Below are positions 9,286 through 16,436 of a stretch of 64,000 nt of DNA, in pieces (positions within the stretch are counted from its first letter, which is position 1; every line of letters starts with the position of its first letter). Made by a program: the position numbers and the translations under genes. Source of the stretch: Bdellovibrionales bacterium (GTDB taxonomy: Bacteria > Bdellovibrionota > UBA1018 > CAIMNF01); contig JAFEAO010000001.1 in assembly GCA_018266375.1 (NCBI GenBank), positions 194,800 to 258,799 of the forward strand, written 5' to 3'. Under the pieces are notes generated by a model that worked only from the letters and a program-made list of their open reading frames with translations, had not been told where the DNA came from and searched no databases.

Positions 9286-9286
9286 G
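9283..9286. other. Interlocked divergent start codons (CATG)
   Basis: The ATG of the minus-strand ZIP gene (9285-9283) and the ATG of the plus-strand pseudouridine synthase (9284-9286) share the same four-base palindrome. Each gene's ribosome site and promoter must therefore lie inside the coding sequence of the other. The plus-strand ribosome site would be GAGAAGAAG just before; the minus-strand one is TAGGGTGG just beyond. Confidence 0.55.
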
Positions 9287-9895
9287 GCGGCCACCCTACC
9301 ACAAATCCTCTTCGAAAATGACTCCTATTGGCTCGTCAACAAGCCCGCCTCATGGCTCAGTGTGCCAGGCCGCTCGCCTAAGGATGCGGATCTCGTGATT
9401 ACGGAGTGGTTAAAGATAACTGCGCCTAGGTCCACGCCTTTTACGGTGCATCGCCTCGACCGCTTCACAAGTGGCATTATCCTTTACGCAAAGACGGCGG
9501 AGGCGCACGAGCAAGCCAATCAGTGGTTTCAAGACCGAACCGTTAAAAAAATTTACCATTTTCTCGCTAGCCCGCCGCCCTCGCGGCCGGCAATCCAGAT
9601 CAAAACTCCGGTGCAGGGCAAGCCGGCTCAAACCCTCTTTGAGGTGATCAAACCTTTTACCGCGCCAACGGGTCTCGCCTGCTTCTACGGCAAAGCCACT
9701 CCCCTCACGGGACGATTCCACCAGATTCGGGAGCACGCACGCGATGCGGGGTTTCCGATCTTGGGTGATCCGTCGACTAACGGTGCCGAGTTTGAAGGCG
9801 TCGAACGCGTGTGTTTGCATGCGTACGAGTTGTCGTTACCGTTTGGTACTTACCGAGCCGAGCTGCCCGAAGATTTTCGGAGAATCCTCGGATGA
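9284..9895 (+). CDS. RNA pseudouridine synthase, RluA family
   Basis: A 203-aa single-domain enzyme that isomerises uridine in rRNA or tRNA. The catalytic motif is HRLDRFTSGIILYAKT with the invariant Asp after Leu. Further RluA landmarks are WLVNKPASWLSVPG at the N-terminus, KIYHFLAS, and LTGRFHQIREHARDAGFPILGDPS. There is no S4 RNA-binding domain in front, so it resembles the short RluA/TruC-like members. ATG at 9284 was chosen over an upstream in-frame ATG (9263) because of the GAGAAGAAG ribosome site and family N-termini. Its stop overlaps the next start (ATGA), linking it to a methyltransferase in an RNA-modification operon. The target site is unknown. Confidence 0.9.
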   Translation: MAATLPQILFENDSYWLVNKPASWLSVPGRSPKDADLVITEWLKITAPRSTPFTVHRLDRFTSGIILYAKTAEAHEQANQWFQDRTVKKIYHFLASPPPSRPAIQIKTPVQGKPAQTLFEVIKPFTAPTGLACFYGKATPLTGRFHQIREHARDAGFPILGDPSTNGAEFEGVERVCLHAYELSLPFGTYRAELPEDFRRILG

Positions 9896-10842
9896 AGGAA
9901 CTCGAGGCGGCGCTCCAGATGCGAGTCGCAAAAAGACTTTTCGTCGATACCGAAGCCCTTCGGATTTTTTACGGTCCGGGAGAGTCGCGCGATGCAAATC
10001 TAAAGCACGTCGCCGTCGATGTCTTTAAAGATCAGCTTTGGGTCACGTTGTGGCAACGGTTGCCGGAAAAATTTGTGAACGACCTCAAAACCGCGCTTCA
10101 AAGCTTGAAGCTTCCTTCGGGTTTCGCCGCGACGGGCGCGGTCCTGATGGATCGCTCCGAGGTCGCGAGCGAAAAAGACTCCGTGCAATTTTTCGGAACG
10201 TCTACCGTCGAGTACTTTGCGTGCCGCGAGTTCGGCGCTCAATACGCCATCCGCATGCTGGGCACGAAACATCCGGGGCTCTTCTTGGATCACGCGCCTT
10301 TGCGCCGCTGGCTTCTCGACACCCAAAAAGGCAAAACGGCGTTGAATCTGTTTTCGTATACCGGCAGCCTCTCGATTGCGGCGGCCGTGGGCGGCGCGAG
10401 CAAGGTCACGACGCTCGATCTCTCGAAAGCAACGATCGAATGGGCAAAGGAAAACTGGAAGCTCAATTCTCTTGCCGATGAGCGCGGTGATTTTATCTAT
10501 GGCGACGCGTTTGAGTGGCTGAACAAAATGGCTAAACGCGGAGATCGGTTCGATACCGTGATTTCGGATCCGCCGTCGTTTTCACGCTCAAAGAACGGCA
10601 TCTTCTCCACGCAAAAAGATCTCGTGCGGTTGCATGTCTCGCTTTTTTCGGTCGTCGCGCCCGGCGGGACGCTCGTCACTTCGATCAATTCCGAGAACGT
10701 CAGCGAGGAGCAGTATCTTCGCGACATTCAAGAAGCCGCCAAAAAAGCCGGCGTAAAGTTTAAAGTCGATCGCAAGGTCTCTCTTCCGCCGTCGTTTCCG
10801 AACTCGGATTATCTCAAAGGCTTTTATCTGACTCGCACTTAA
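9892..10842 (+). CDS. SAM-dependent methyltransferase, RlmI/RlmK-like
   Basis: A 316-aa Rossmann-fold methyltransferase. SAM-binding motif I reads ALNLFSYTGSLSIAAA, motif II TTLDLSKATIEWAKENWKLN, and the catalytic-type motif IV is SDPPSFSRS, as in 23S rRNA m5C/m7G methyltransferases of the RlmI and RlmL families. The preceding block (FFGTSTVEYFACREFGAQY...GLFLDHAPLRRWL) corresponds to the G-x-F-L-D-Q-R region of RlmI. The N-terminal PUA domain of RlmI is not evident. The ATG overlaps the stop of the pseudouridine synthase (ATGA), so both are likely co-translated and may act on the same RNA. The exact base methylated cannot be read from sequence. Confidence 0.88.
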   Translation: MKELEAALQMRVAKRLFVDTEALRIFYGPGESRDANLKHVAVDVFKDQLWVTLWQRLPEKFVNDLKTALQSLKLPSGFAATGAVLMDRSEVASEKDSVQFFGTSTVEYFACREFGAQYAIRMLGTKHPGLFLDHAPLRRWLLDTQKGKTALNLFSYTGSLSIAAAVGGASKVTTLDLSKATIEWAKENWKLNSLADERGDFIYGDAFEWLNKMAKRGDRFDTVISDPPSFSRSKNGIFSTQKDLVRLHVSLFSVVAPGGTLVTSINSENVSEEQYLRDIQEAAKKAGVKFKVDRKVSLPPSFPNSDYLKGFYLTRT

Positions 10843-10941
10843 GCCCCCATATATAGAGAAAGGGGTGTAAAAGTTCGAGACAACAGGTGTCTAAAAACTA
10901 GACGATTTTCGGCCCTCATCTCCTCCAAAACTCAGAGCGGG

Positions 10942-10958
10942 TGGCATAGACCCTGCTT
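10942..10958 (+). promoter_or_regulatory. Candidate sigma54 (-24/-12) promoter
   Basis: TGGCAT, five bases, CTGCTT, with the invariant GG and GC exactly ten bases apart as in the -24/-12 consensus. It lies 27 bases upstream of the ATG of the next secreted-protein gene. It was found by eye only; an activator-binding site was not recognised. Confidence 0.4.
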
Positions 10959-10984
10959 TATAGAGCCTGAGGACATTGAGAGTT

Positions 10985-11401
10985 ATGAGAACCATTAACT
11001 ATATTAGTTTAATCGTGATGATCGCAGCGAGCTTCTTTACCTGGAGTGCAATCGCGTCTCCGGCCCCGGCCCGCGACCTCGCATCGACGAACAAAGTACA
11101 TCTTTTGAATAACCTCGACCCAGCCGACCTTAAACTCGTGATGAAAGTCATGGAAGAGCGCGGCTACGTCGTCGTCACCAAAGGCATCTTCACCGAAGCC
11201 GATAAAACGATCACCGTCACCAAAGCCCTTGCCGACGAAACCGATCCCGCATCGATCGAGATCAGCGTTTTGAAACTCGAGAAAGACAACAAGCTTCCAA
11301 AAACCGTCTTTAATCACAAAGTCATCACCGACGACATGACCAAAGCACTCGAAGCGCTTCCAAAACCAGGTGAACTCCCGATTCTCGGCAAAAAGGAATA
11401 A
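10985..11401 (+). CDS. Small secreted protein of unknown function
   Basis: A 138-aa protein with signal peptide (hydrophobic ISLIVMIAASFFTWSAIA, cut near ASPA). The mature part is a short alpha/beta domain with alternating charged strands (TVTKALADETDPASIEISVLKLEK) and no cysteines. ATG 10985 was chosen over the TTG nine bases upstream. It sits behind a sigma54-like promoter and two bases before another signal-peptide ORF that is frame-disrupted, so the two were probably an operon. No family recognised. Confidence 0.6.
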   Translation: MRTINYISLIVMIAASFFTWSAIASPAPARDLASTNKVHLLNNLDPADLKLVMKVMEERGYVVVTKGIFTEADKTITVTKALADETDPASIEISVLKLEKDNKLPKTVFNHKVITDDMTKALEALPKPGELPILGKKE

Positions 11402-11403
11402 TC

Positions 11404-11900
11404 GTGAAACTCCTTGCAGCACTGTTCATCATCTTTGCCGTTACCTCGCAAGAGTCTCTGGCTCAAAAACCCGCTACGTCCACCGCACAAACAAGGACGC
11501 CAAAGCAAAAACAAAAAGCGGAAGAAACCTACGCCGATAAAATCCGACTCTATACCAAAAGCGACAGCGTATTCATCGGCAGTTACATCGAGTACGCACA
11601 CACCTCAAGGAAATAGTCGCCAAAGGCGTGATCGATGACGACTTAGAGGTGGCGAAGCGCGCTTACCGAAAAATTTTAATTCTAGAACAGATGATGCAAG
11701 GTCTACATACCAATATCGACTTTGCGTTCACCGCTCGTAGTATCTACGAATTCGCGGGATCCATGGTACTTGTCGGCAGTCATCCCAAAATGCCGAAAAT
11801 CGAGCTTTCAACCAAAACGCGAAAAATGGGTCTTGATAACTATCAGCACTTGAATCGTCGATTAACTATCGACACCTTGCCGCTAAAACGTGCACACTAG
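11404..11900 (+). pseudogene. Secreted protein ORF split by a probable CA-repeat frameshift
   Basis: The first part (70 codons) encodes a signal peptide (MKLLAALFIIFAVTSQESLAQ) and a short mature region ending abruptly after IEYA. A different frame then continues as a sensible helical protein from HLKEIVAKG through DDDLEVAKRAYRKILILEQMM to the stop at 11900. The join falls in the CACACAC run at 11599-11603; removing one CA restores a single ORF of about 165 codons. Either this is a genuine inactivating frameshift or a sequencing slip. Both halves are unrecognised. It begins two bases after the preceding secreted-protein gene. Confidence 0.5.
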
Positions 11901-11908
11901 TAGCACCC

Positions 11909-12150
11909 ATGAAACTTTCGCTGATCTTTGCTGCGTTGGCGAAAGATGCGCCAATACTCAAATTCGATCGCAACAAGGCGATCAATCCCGCGCAACCGGC
12001 TCTCACCTACCAATTGATCGCGAACTGGATGATTGCCGAGCGCAAATCTCAGGGCTTATTCCAAATGAACACGGGCCGCGATTGAAAAAGCAAAAAACTT
12101 ACTTTGATCCGTACGTTCGGGAGAACGTGCGAGTGATTAAGACTCCGTAG
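11909..12150 (+). pseudogene. Small ORF remnant with a second apparent frameshift
   Basis: A 58-codon ORF from the ATG (MKLSLIFAALAKDAPILKF...) stops at 12085. A second frame then gives a charged tail (KKQKTYFDPYVRENVRVIKTP) ending at 12150. The switch lies around 12060-12085. No ribosome site precedes the ATG. The piece YQLIANWMIAERKSQGLFQ looks like real protein rather than noise, but no family is claimed. It overlaps the 3' end of the convergent Arg/Gly-rich gene. Together with the preceding entry it suggests a patch of decaying genes. Confidence 0.3.
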
Positions 12151-12910
12151 AAGGAGCCGCCGCCTCAGCCGCTGGAGCTGGCACAGCAGTTGCCGGACCC
12201 GAACCCGCGAGAGTGGTCGGCGCCTGGCCCTTGAGCACTAAACGCAACTCACCTGCGCCTTTGGGTCCGCGCGGAGCGCGTGGTGCTGCATTTGGATCAC
12301 GAGGAGGGCGTGGCTTACGCTCGCCGCGAGGTTGGCGTGGAGGACGACCTCTTGCCGCTTTGTCATTATTTGCGGGCATCGGAGAGTGAGGTGCGCCATC
12401 AAAGCGCACGCCGTTTGAAGGTCGTTGCTCACGGGGAGGATGGCCACGGCCGCCAGCATTGCGGTCACGATCGCTGCCTGGCCCCCGTCCGCGACCCCCG
12501 TCACGACCGCGATCACCGCCAGGGCCGCCACGACCTCTTCCACCGCCGGTACGGCCGCGTGCAAAGTCATCGTGGTAACTCGCGCTCTCTTCTTTGCGCG
12601 CGCCCTTTTCTTGAGCTTGTGGAAAAAATTCGACGAGATAGAAGTGGCCTTCGCGTTCCATGAACGCGTCAGGCACCTTCTCGGTTTCGCTACCTTTAAG
12701 CGCGACCACGACGCGTTTCACGCGATCGATGCGTGAGCCGGTCATGTCTACGGCGTTTTTATAAAATGGAGCTTTCGCTTCGTCGAGCTTCAGAATCTCG
12801 TTGATTGCCGCCTGCGCTTCTTCCTCGGTTTTGCCTTCGGTGAGGAGAGCTGCTTTCTTAGACACGGCTTCTTTTAACGTAAATCCGGAGAATTCAGTGA
12901 TGGTCTTCAT
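12137..12910 (-). CDS. Arg/Gly-rich protein with short N-terminal domain
   Basis: 257 aa. The first ~100 residues form a compact, normal-looking domain (MKTITEFSGFTLKEAVSKKAALL ... EREGHFYLVEFFPQ). The remainder is low-complexity: repeated RGG/GRGRG and DRGRD segments, then PRPPRDP and an Ala/Pro-rich tail ending in acidic residues. RGG-type tails commonly bind RNA or nucleic acid in known proteins. Nucleic-acid binding here is therefore an inference, and the N-terminal domain was not identified. The ATG follows a short spacer after the barrel-protein gene on the same strand (28 bases), so the two may be co-transcribed. Confidence 0.65.
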   Translation of the reverse strand: MKTITEFSGFTLKEAVSKKAALLTEGKTEEEAQAAINEILKLDEAKAPFYKNAVDMTGSRIDRVKRVVVALKGSETEKVPDAFMEREGHFYLVEFFPQAQEKGARKEESASYHDDFARGRTGGGRGRGGPGGDRGRDGGRGRGPGSDRDRNAGGRGHPPREQRPSNGVRFDGAPHSPMPANNDKAARGRPPRQPRGERKPRPPRDPNAAPRAPRGPKGAGELRLVLKGQAPTTLAGSGPATAVPAPAAEAAAPSTES

Positions 12911-12938
12911 GCACCAAACTCTAGGCCAAAAACAGGAT

Positions 12939-13745
12939 TTAGTCGAGCTTCAATGTCAGACCGATGCGGTGCTGCGGAAGCCCCCGGTACTCGTATTCAA
13001 TCAACACCGTACGAGTCAACACGAAGCCTAAACCCGCGGCAAAATCCTCATAAAGTAGGGCGTTGGTCGAGCCGGTTAAGTGGATCCCGTAAGCGCCGGT
13101 GAGGTTCAAAGTTCCGGTGTGAATCGTGAGCCCGGGCTTAATCGTCCCGTAACTGTGATTCAGGCTATAAGCGCCGTCCACGACGAAATCGATGTCCGAA
13201 GAGTACTTGTAAGTGAGCCCTGCGCCCACGATATCCAAGCCATTCGTAAAGTTCGGAATCATTCCCCCGAGCCGCAAGTTTGACCCAAGATCGATGAGGA
13301 CGCCGAGATCATAACTTCCGCTCGAAGACCCGGAGACGTGATGGCCCGATATGCCAAACGCGGTCGAAATCGAGGTCAAATAGCCCCCGATACCCCAGTT
13401 GATTTCATTGATCGCTGCGCCACCGCCATAGGTGGTGTATTCAATCCCAGCACCGAGGAGGCCATTGCCGATCAAGAGGCCGCCCGAGGGTTTTAGATTG
13501 CTCATGGAGCTATTTAGAGACGCCAATCCGCCTTGGAGCTTTAAGCTCTGGTTTTGGGTCAACCCCGCAGGGTTTTCGCCGGACAGGCCATCCCAGAAGC
13601 TTGGGGAAGATACCCCCTGACCATTGGAAACCATGGCGTTCTCTTCTCTTCCTGGTCCACTGCCGCTCCCCCCACGGGCTTGGGCCGATAGGCCGATAAA
13701 GGTGACGAGGCAACTCAACAAAAGTGATGGTATTAAACGGTTCAT
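12939..13745 (-). CDS. Putative outer-membrane beta-barrel protein
   Basis: A 268-aa protein with signal peptide MNRLIPSLLLSCLVTFIGLSAQA followed by a Gly/Ser-rich linker. Many alternating amphipathic strands follow (LGAGIEYTTYGGG, AGLTYKYSSDIDFVVDGAYSL, TGTLNLTGAYGIHL), ending in VLIEYEYRGLPQHRIGLTLKLD. The Gly- and aromatic-rich strands are typical of outer-membrane barrels; the early segment SFWDGLSGENPAGL recalls FadL/OmpP1-like proteins that start with an NPA motif. The start was moved 60 bases inward to an ATG preceded by AAGGAGTT. Substrate and fold class are unproven. Confidence 0.6.
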   Translation of the reverse strand: MNRLIPSLLLSCLVTFIGLSAQARGGSGSGPGREENAMVSNGQGVSSPSFWDGLSGENPAGLTQNQSLKLQGGLASLNSSMSNLKPSGGLLIGNGLLGAGIEYTTYGGGAAINEINWGIGGYLTSISTAFGISGHHVSGSSSGSYDLGVLIDLGSNLRLGGMIPNFTNGLDIVGAGLTYKYSSDIDFVVDGAYSLNHSYGTIKPGLTIHTGTLNLTGAYGIHLTGSTNALLYEDFAAGLGFVLTRTVLIEYEYRGLPQHRIGLTLKLD

Positions 13746-13837
13746 CCTGAACTCCTTCCGCATCCCATCAGTATACCCCATTCGACGTCCGGCCAAACGA
13801 GTCAATTTATTGTCTTTTTAAACATAAATAAACCCGA

Positions 13838-13843
13838 TATAAT
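13838..13843 (+). promoter_or_regulatory. Consensus -10 box very close to the AAA+ gene start
   Basis: A perfect TATAAT ends 11 bases before the ATG of the AAA+ gene, so transcription would begin about five bases before the start codon and leave no Shine-Dalgarno site. The -35 region is poor. This suggests a near-leaderless mRNA. Confidence 0.4.
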
Positions 13844-13854
13844 GGGCAAATCGC

Positions 13855-14709
13855 ATGAAAAGCATGGTTTATTTCATTCCGTCGTCCCAACGTAAAATTG
13901 CGCTCGCGTCTGCACAAGCCGATGAAGAGCCGGTGTTGGTCATCGGAGGTTCCGGTACCGGTAAAGGCGCTCTTGCAAAGTGGATTCACCAAAACAGCCC
14001 ACGCGCGGCACTCCCTTGTTTGATGTCGACTCGCGAACGCACGCTCGCCGAACAAATTCGCGATGCAAACGGCGGTACTTTGATTTTGGACGACATCACG
14101 AACTACCCGGTCTCCGAGCAACTCGTACTTTTGAACTTTTTGAAAACCAAATCGGTGCCGTATCCGCAAAAAGATAAATCCGCGGCCGTTCCGATGATCG
14201 TAAATGTGCGCATCATCGCTACGTCGGTACCGCAAATCGATTCGCGCGCCCGCGCGGGCATGTTCAATGACGAGCTCCTTTTACGCTTGAGCAAAAACCG
14301 CATCGAGATGCCGGCTCTCGTCGATCGCGAAGACGAGTTTGAAGACATCGCCATGGGAATCCTGCAAGAGATCACACACGAGCTTCACAAGGAGTACATC
14401 CGCGGTTTCTCCGAAGCCGTTTGGCGCAAACTCCGCGAGTACGATTGGCCGGGTAACTTACGCGAACTCCGGAACGTACTCCGAATGGCCACTGTTGCCT
14501 GCGAAACCGAGCGCTTGGACGTGAAAGACCTTCCGGATTTCGGCCATGACAAGATCAATTTCCAAGCGACACGCTCGGAGTTCGAAAAGATCTATCTCTC
14601 TGAACTCCTGAAGAGTTTCCAGCACGACCTCGACAAAGTCGCGCGCGCCGCACGTATGGAACGCGTCACTCTTCTCGAAAAGCTCAAGCGGCTGGGGCTG
14701 ATGCACTAA
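13855..14709 (+). CDS. NtrC-type AAA+ protein lacking the GAFTGA sigma54-contact loop
   Basis: A 284-aa protein with the AAA+ core of bacterial enhancer-binding proteins: Walker A GGSGTGKGALAKWIH, Walker B GGTLILDDI, sensor region VNVRIIATS, DELLLRLS, and the YDWPGNLRELRNVL segment. A C-terminal Fis-type helix-turn-helix follows (LDKVARAARMERVTLLEKLKRLGL). Between Walker A and B the family normally carries the CAAL-ELFGHEKGAFTGA stretch that binds sigma54. Here only about 20 residues (PRAALPCLMSTRERTLAEQI) remain and no GAFTGA exists. There is no N-terminal receiver or sensor domain. It may be an ATPase that regulates without sigma54 or an antagonist of true activators. The ATG has no ribosome site. 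Confidence 0.85.
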   Translation: MKSMVYFIPSSQRKIALASAQADEEPVLVIGGSGTGKGALAKWIHQNSPRAALPCLMSTRERTLAEQIRDANGGTLILDDITNYPVSEQLVLLNFLKTKSVPYPQKDKSAAVPMIVNVRIIATSVPQIDSRARAGMFNDELLLRLSKNRIEMPALVDREDEFEDIAMGILQEITHELHKEYIRGFSEAVWRKLREYDWPGNLRELRNVLRMATVACETERLDVKDLPDFGHDKINFQATRSEFEKIYLSELLKSFQHDLDKVARAARMERVTLLEKLKRLGLMH

Positions 14710-14769
14710 AAGGTGAAAAGGTGGTCGCCGCGGACGCGGCTAACTGCTCAGTAACTAATATGTCGGCAA

Positions 14770-15138
14770 CTAATTTGCGAGCTGTCGCAGAACAGACTCG
14801 ATCACGGCTTGTTTCGATAAGCCTTGAGACAAAACATGCTTCCAATCGCGTAGCACGAGATCATATCTCTGCTGCGCGATTTTATTTTCGGCTTCGTCTT
14901 CCGAGCGCGCGAAAGCGATTTCGAATGGAAGGCCCTGGAAGTAGCGCGTGAAAAGGACGCGATTGATCTCGGCGCCGTCGACGACGAGGACCTTTTGGGG
15001 GCCTGTGAATTTAGGAGTGCCGACGATCTTGTTGCTGACTTCGTCTTCCGAGAGACGGGAAAGGCCCGCGTGCATCGTTTCAACAAACGATTCGACTTCG
15101 CGCAAATAAGCGCTAAATTGTTGCTGGAAGTCCCCCAT
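14770..15138 (-). CDS. Truncated receiver-like (CheY-type) protein
   Basis: 122 aa. Residues ~45-95 match the first half of a response-regulator receiver: KVLVVDGAEINRVLFTRYFQGL (beta1-alpha1), AFARSEDEAENKI (beta2-alpha2) and YDLVLRD (beta3 with the position of the phospho-acceptor Asp). The second acidic residue of the first strand is Gly instead of Asp. After beta3 the chain diverts into a short helix and ends, so the strands with the conserved Thr and Lys are absent. An N-terminal ~45-residue helical segment (FQQQFSAYLREVESFVETMHAGL) precedes it. Phosphorylation is doubtful; a protein-binding role is more plausible. It lies convergent with the AAA+ gene. Confidence 0.55.
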   Translation of the reverse strand: MGDFQQQFSAYLREVESFVETMHAGLSRLSEDEVSNKIVGTPKFTGPQKVLVVDGAEINRVLFTRYFQGLPFEIAFARSEDEAENKIAQQRYDLVLRDWKHVLSQGLSKQAVIESVLRQLAN

Positions 15139-15150
15139 GTCAAAAAGGTA

Positions 15151-15666
15151 TCACGCAGGAACTTCAAGATCAACCGCGGGATTTTCCGCAGTTTCGGCCA
15201 GTTTTAGCTTATAGCGGGAATCATACCGGCCATCGGCGTACTGGTTACAGCAGGCGGCGCAGGCCGCGCCTTTTAGGCGTTTACGGACCCAAATCCGCTG
15301 GTCGCACTCAAGACAGATGTAGCAGTGCTTGAAAGGACGATGACGCGGAACCGGATTGTAACGGCTGACCCCGAGTTCTTCCATCTTTTTATAAAATTCG
15401 GCGTTGTGGCCGTACGGACGGCGCTTCATCCAAAGCCAGTAATGAATCATCTCGTGGCCGATGGTATCGCGGACAAGCTCCTCGGCGTTTTCCAGCTCGA
15501 GAAGATACTCGGCGACTTCGATCACGGGCTCGCGACGATCCGGGATGAAACGGCCCGCAGTGGTCGACAAACGCGAGTTCCAACGCAGCGTCGGCATCGG
15601 CAGCGCGCTTTTGAAACCGGTCCGATTCCAATCAAAAAAGACTTGTTCGAGATCGATTCGACTCAT
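15151..15666 (-). CDS. SprT-like zinc metalloprotease-family protein
   Basis: A 171-aa cytoplasmic protein of the SprT-like (SPRTN-related) family. The zinc site reads IGHEMIHYWLWMKRRPYGHNAEF, that is HExxH plus a downstream His. A C-terminal zinc ribbon follows (CYICLECDQRIW ... CAACC). The domain order and length fit bacterial SprT proteins. The biological substrate is unknown in bacteria; eukaryotic relatives digest DNA-protein crosslinks. It is followed 12 bases later on the same strand by the truncated receiver gene, so they may be co-transcribed. Confidence 0.85.
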   Translation of the reverse strand: MSRIDLEQVFFDWNRTGFKSALPMPTLRWNSRLSTTAGRFIPDRREPVIEVAEYLLELENAEELVRDTIGHEMIHYWLWMKRRPYGHNAEFYKKMEELGVSRYNPVPRHRPFKHCYICLECDQRIWVRKRLKGAACAACCNQYADGRYDSRYKLKLAETAENPAVDLEVPA

Positions 15667-15816
15667 TCTCTTCCCTTCCTAGGAATAGAATATGAAACGA
15701 CGTATTTTTACACAATTCTAGTTTATTTGACGCTAGCAGATATTTGCTCGGATACACCGCCAAAAAGACTACGGCTTCAGCGTTCTCCATAAAGAACACT
15801 TATGTTCTTCAATCAA

Positions 15817-15845
15817 TTGACGCCTTGCACTATGTCCTGTAATAT
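15817..15845 (+). promoter_or_regulatory. Sigma70-type promoter candidate
   Basis: TTGACG, 17-base spacer, TAATAT. It would start transcription near 15852, just upstream of an AAGGA ribosome-like site and of the Cys-framed repeat ORF. The remaining bases between 15667 and 15816 are AT-rich and show nothing else. Confidence 0.4.
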
Positions 15846-15877
15846 CGCTCCATATTTTTTTCGCATAAGGATTATAA

Positions 15878-16330
15878 AGCGTATTTGCGCGCTATTTTGG
15901 TGGAAAAGTCACTGAGGGCGCGATTACATTTGCACAAATACAAACCAATCAGTCCTGTACGATCCACATTGAAGATAAGGGAAGTTCCGTACACGTCGAC
16001 ATCCACCGCGATGAAAACGGCGATGACGTCCGCGACGAGTACAGCTATCGGCACTCTCCTCGCGACGGATCGAAGCAGGATGTTCTATCTGCCGCGGTAA
16101 ATGACCTGCTTACCCTGAATCAACAGGGTGTTTGCAATGTTTTGAAGAACAAATGCGAACTGAAAATCCACGATAGCGGCTGCTCAGTCGATATGAACAT
16201 CATCATGCCAAACAAGCATCAGGATAGGTATTCATACCGTCACTGCACTCGAGACGGTACTTCGGGCGAGATGATCGCCGCAGCGAACGCCGAAAAAGCA
16301 ATGTTTCAGAGAGTGGGTGTTTGCGAGTAG
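15878..16330 (+). CDS. Cys-framed two-repeat protein without a visible start codon
   Basis: An open frame of about 150 codons from after a stop at 15875. The coding sense is supported by an internal duplication: 15956-16135 and 16154-16324 each encode a ~58-residue unit that begins and ends with Cys and shares C-x-x-x-I-x-D-x-G-x-SV, YSYRH-x-x-RDG, AA and VC. The N-terminal side (GAITFAQIQTNQSC) resembles the end of a signal peptide. However, no in-frame ATG, GTG or TTG precedes it; only ATT at 15923 could serve. Upstream, an AAGGA site is followed in another frame by ATA-AAG-CGT, which with one base less in the TTTT at 15895-15898 would join the ORF. It may be a pseudogene with a lost start. 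Confidence 0.45.
   Translation, partial: SVFARYFGGKVTEGAITFAQIQTNQSCTIHIEDKGSSVHVDIHRDENGDDVRDEYSYRHSPRDGSKQDVLSAAVNDLLTLNQQGVCNVLKNKCELKIHDSGCSVDMNIIMPNKHQDRYSYRHCTRDGTSGEMIAAANAEKAMFQRVGVCE
15956..16324 (+). repeat. Internal protein-level duplication (two ~58-codon units)
   Basis: Two units of 180 and 171 bases separated by 18 bases. They are diverged at DNA level but clearly alike in protein: both carry I-x-D-x-G-x-SV followed after ~20 residues by YSYRH-x-x-RDG and end in GVC. The pattern indicates an old tandem duplication of one disulfide-bounded domain. Confidence 0.6.
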
Positions 16331-16371
16331 CGGTGAAGTCGATGTCGTTTGGCTTTTAATTTGCATCGCAC

Positions 16372-16432
16372 CTCCGGGCTGAGCGCGGTCGGAGCGGATG
16401 GATCCGCCTCCATTTCTACCAAAAATGGAGGC
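16372..16432 (+). promoter_or_regulatory. Candidate RNA switch sequestering a ribosome site
   Basis: A perfect 10-bp stem (16406-16415 with 16423-16432, 7-base loop) covers the GGAGG ribosome site of the 51-aa ORF. Its 5' arm can instead pair with the segment just upstream: GGAGCGGA at 16391-16398 with TCCG-c-CTCC at 16403-16411. That upstream GGAG can in turn pair with CTCCG at 16372-16376. The three helices are mutually exclusive, an arrangement typical of translational switches. No known riboswitch class is recognised. Confidence 0.45.
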
Positions 16433-16436
16433 CAAT

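Noticed and set aside
13855..14709. Sigma54-dependent activator
   Set aside because: The GAFTGA loop required for contact with sigma54 is absent.
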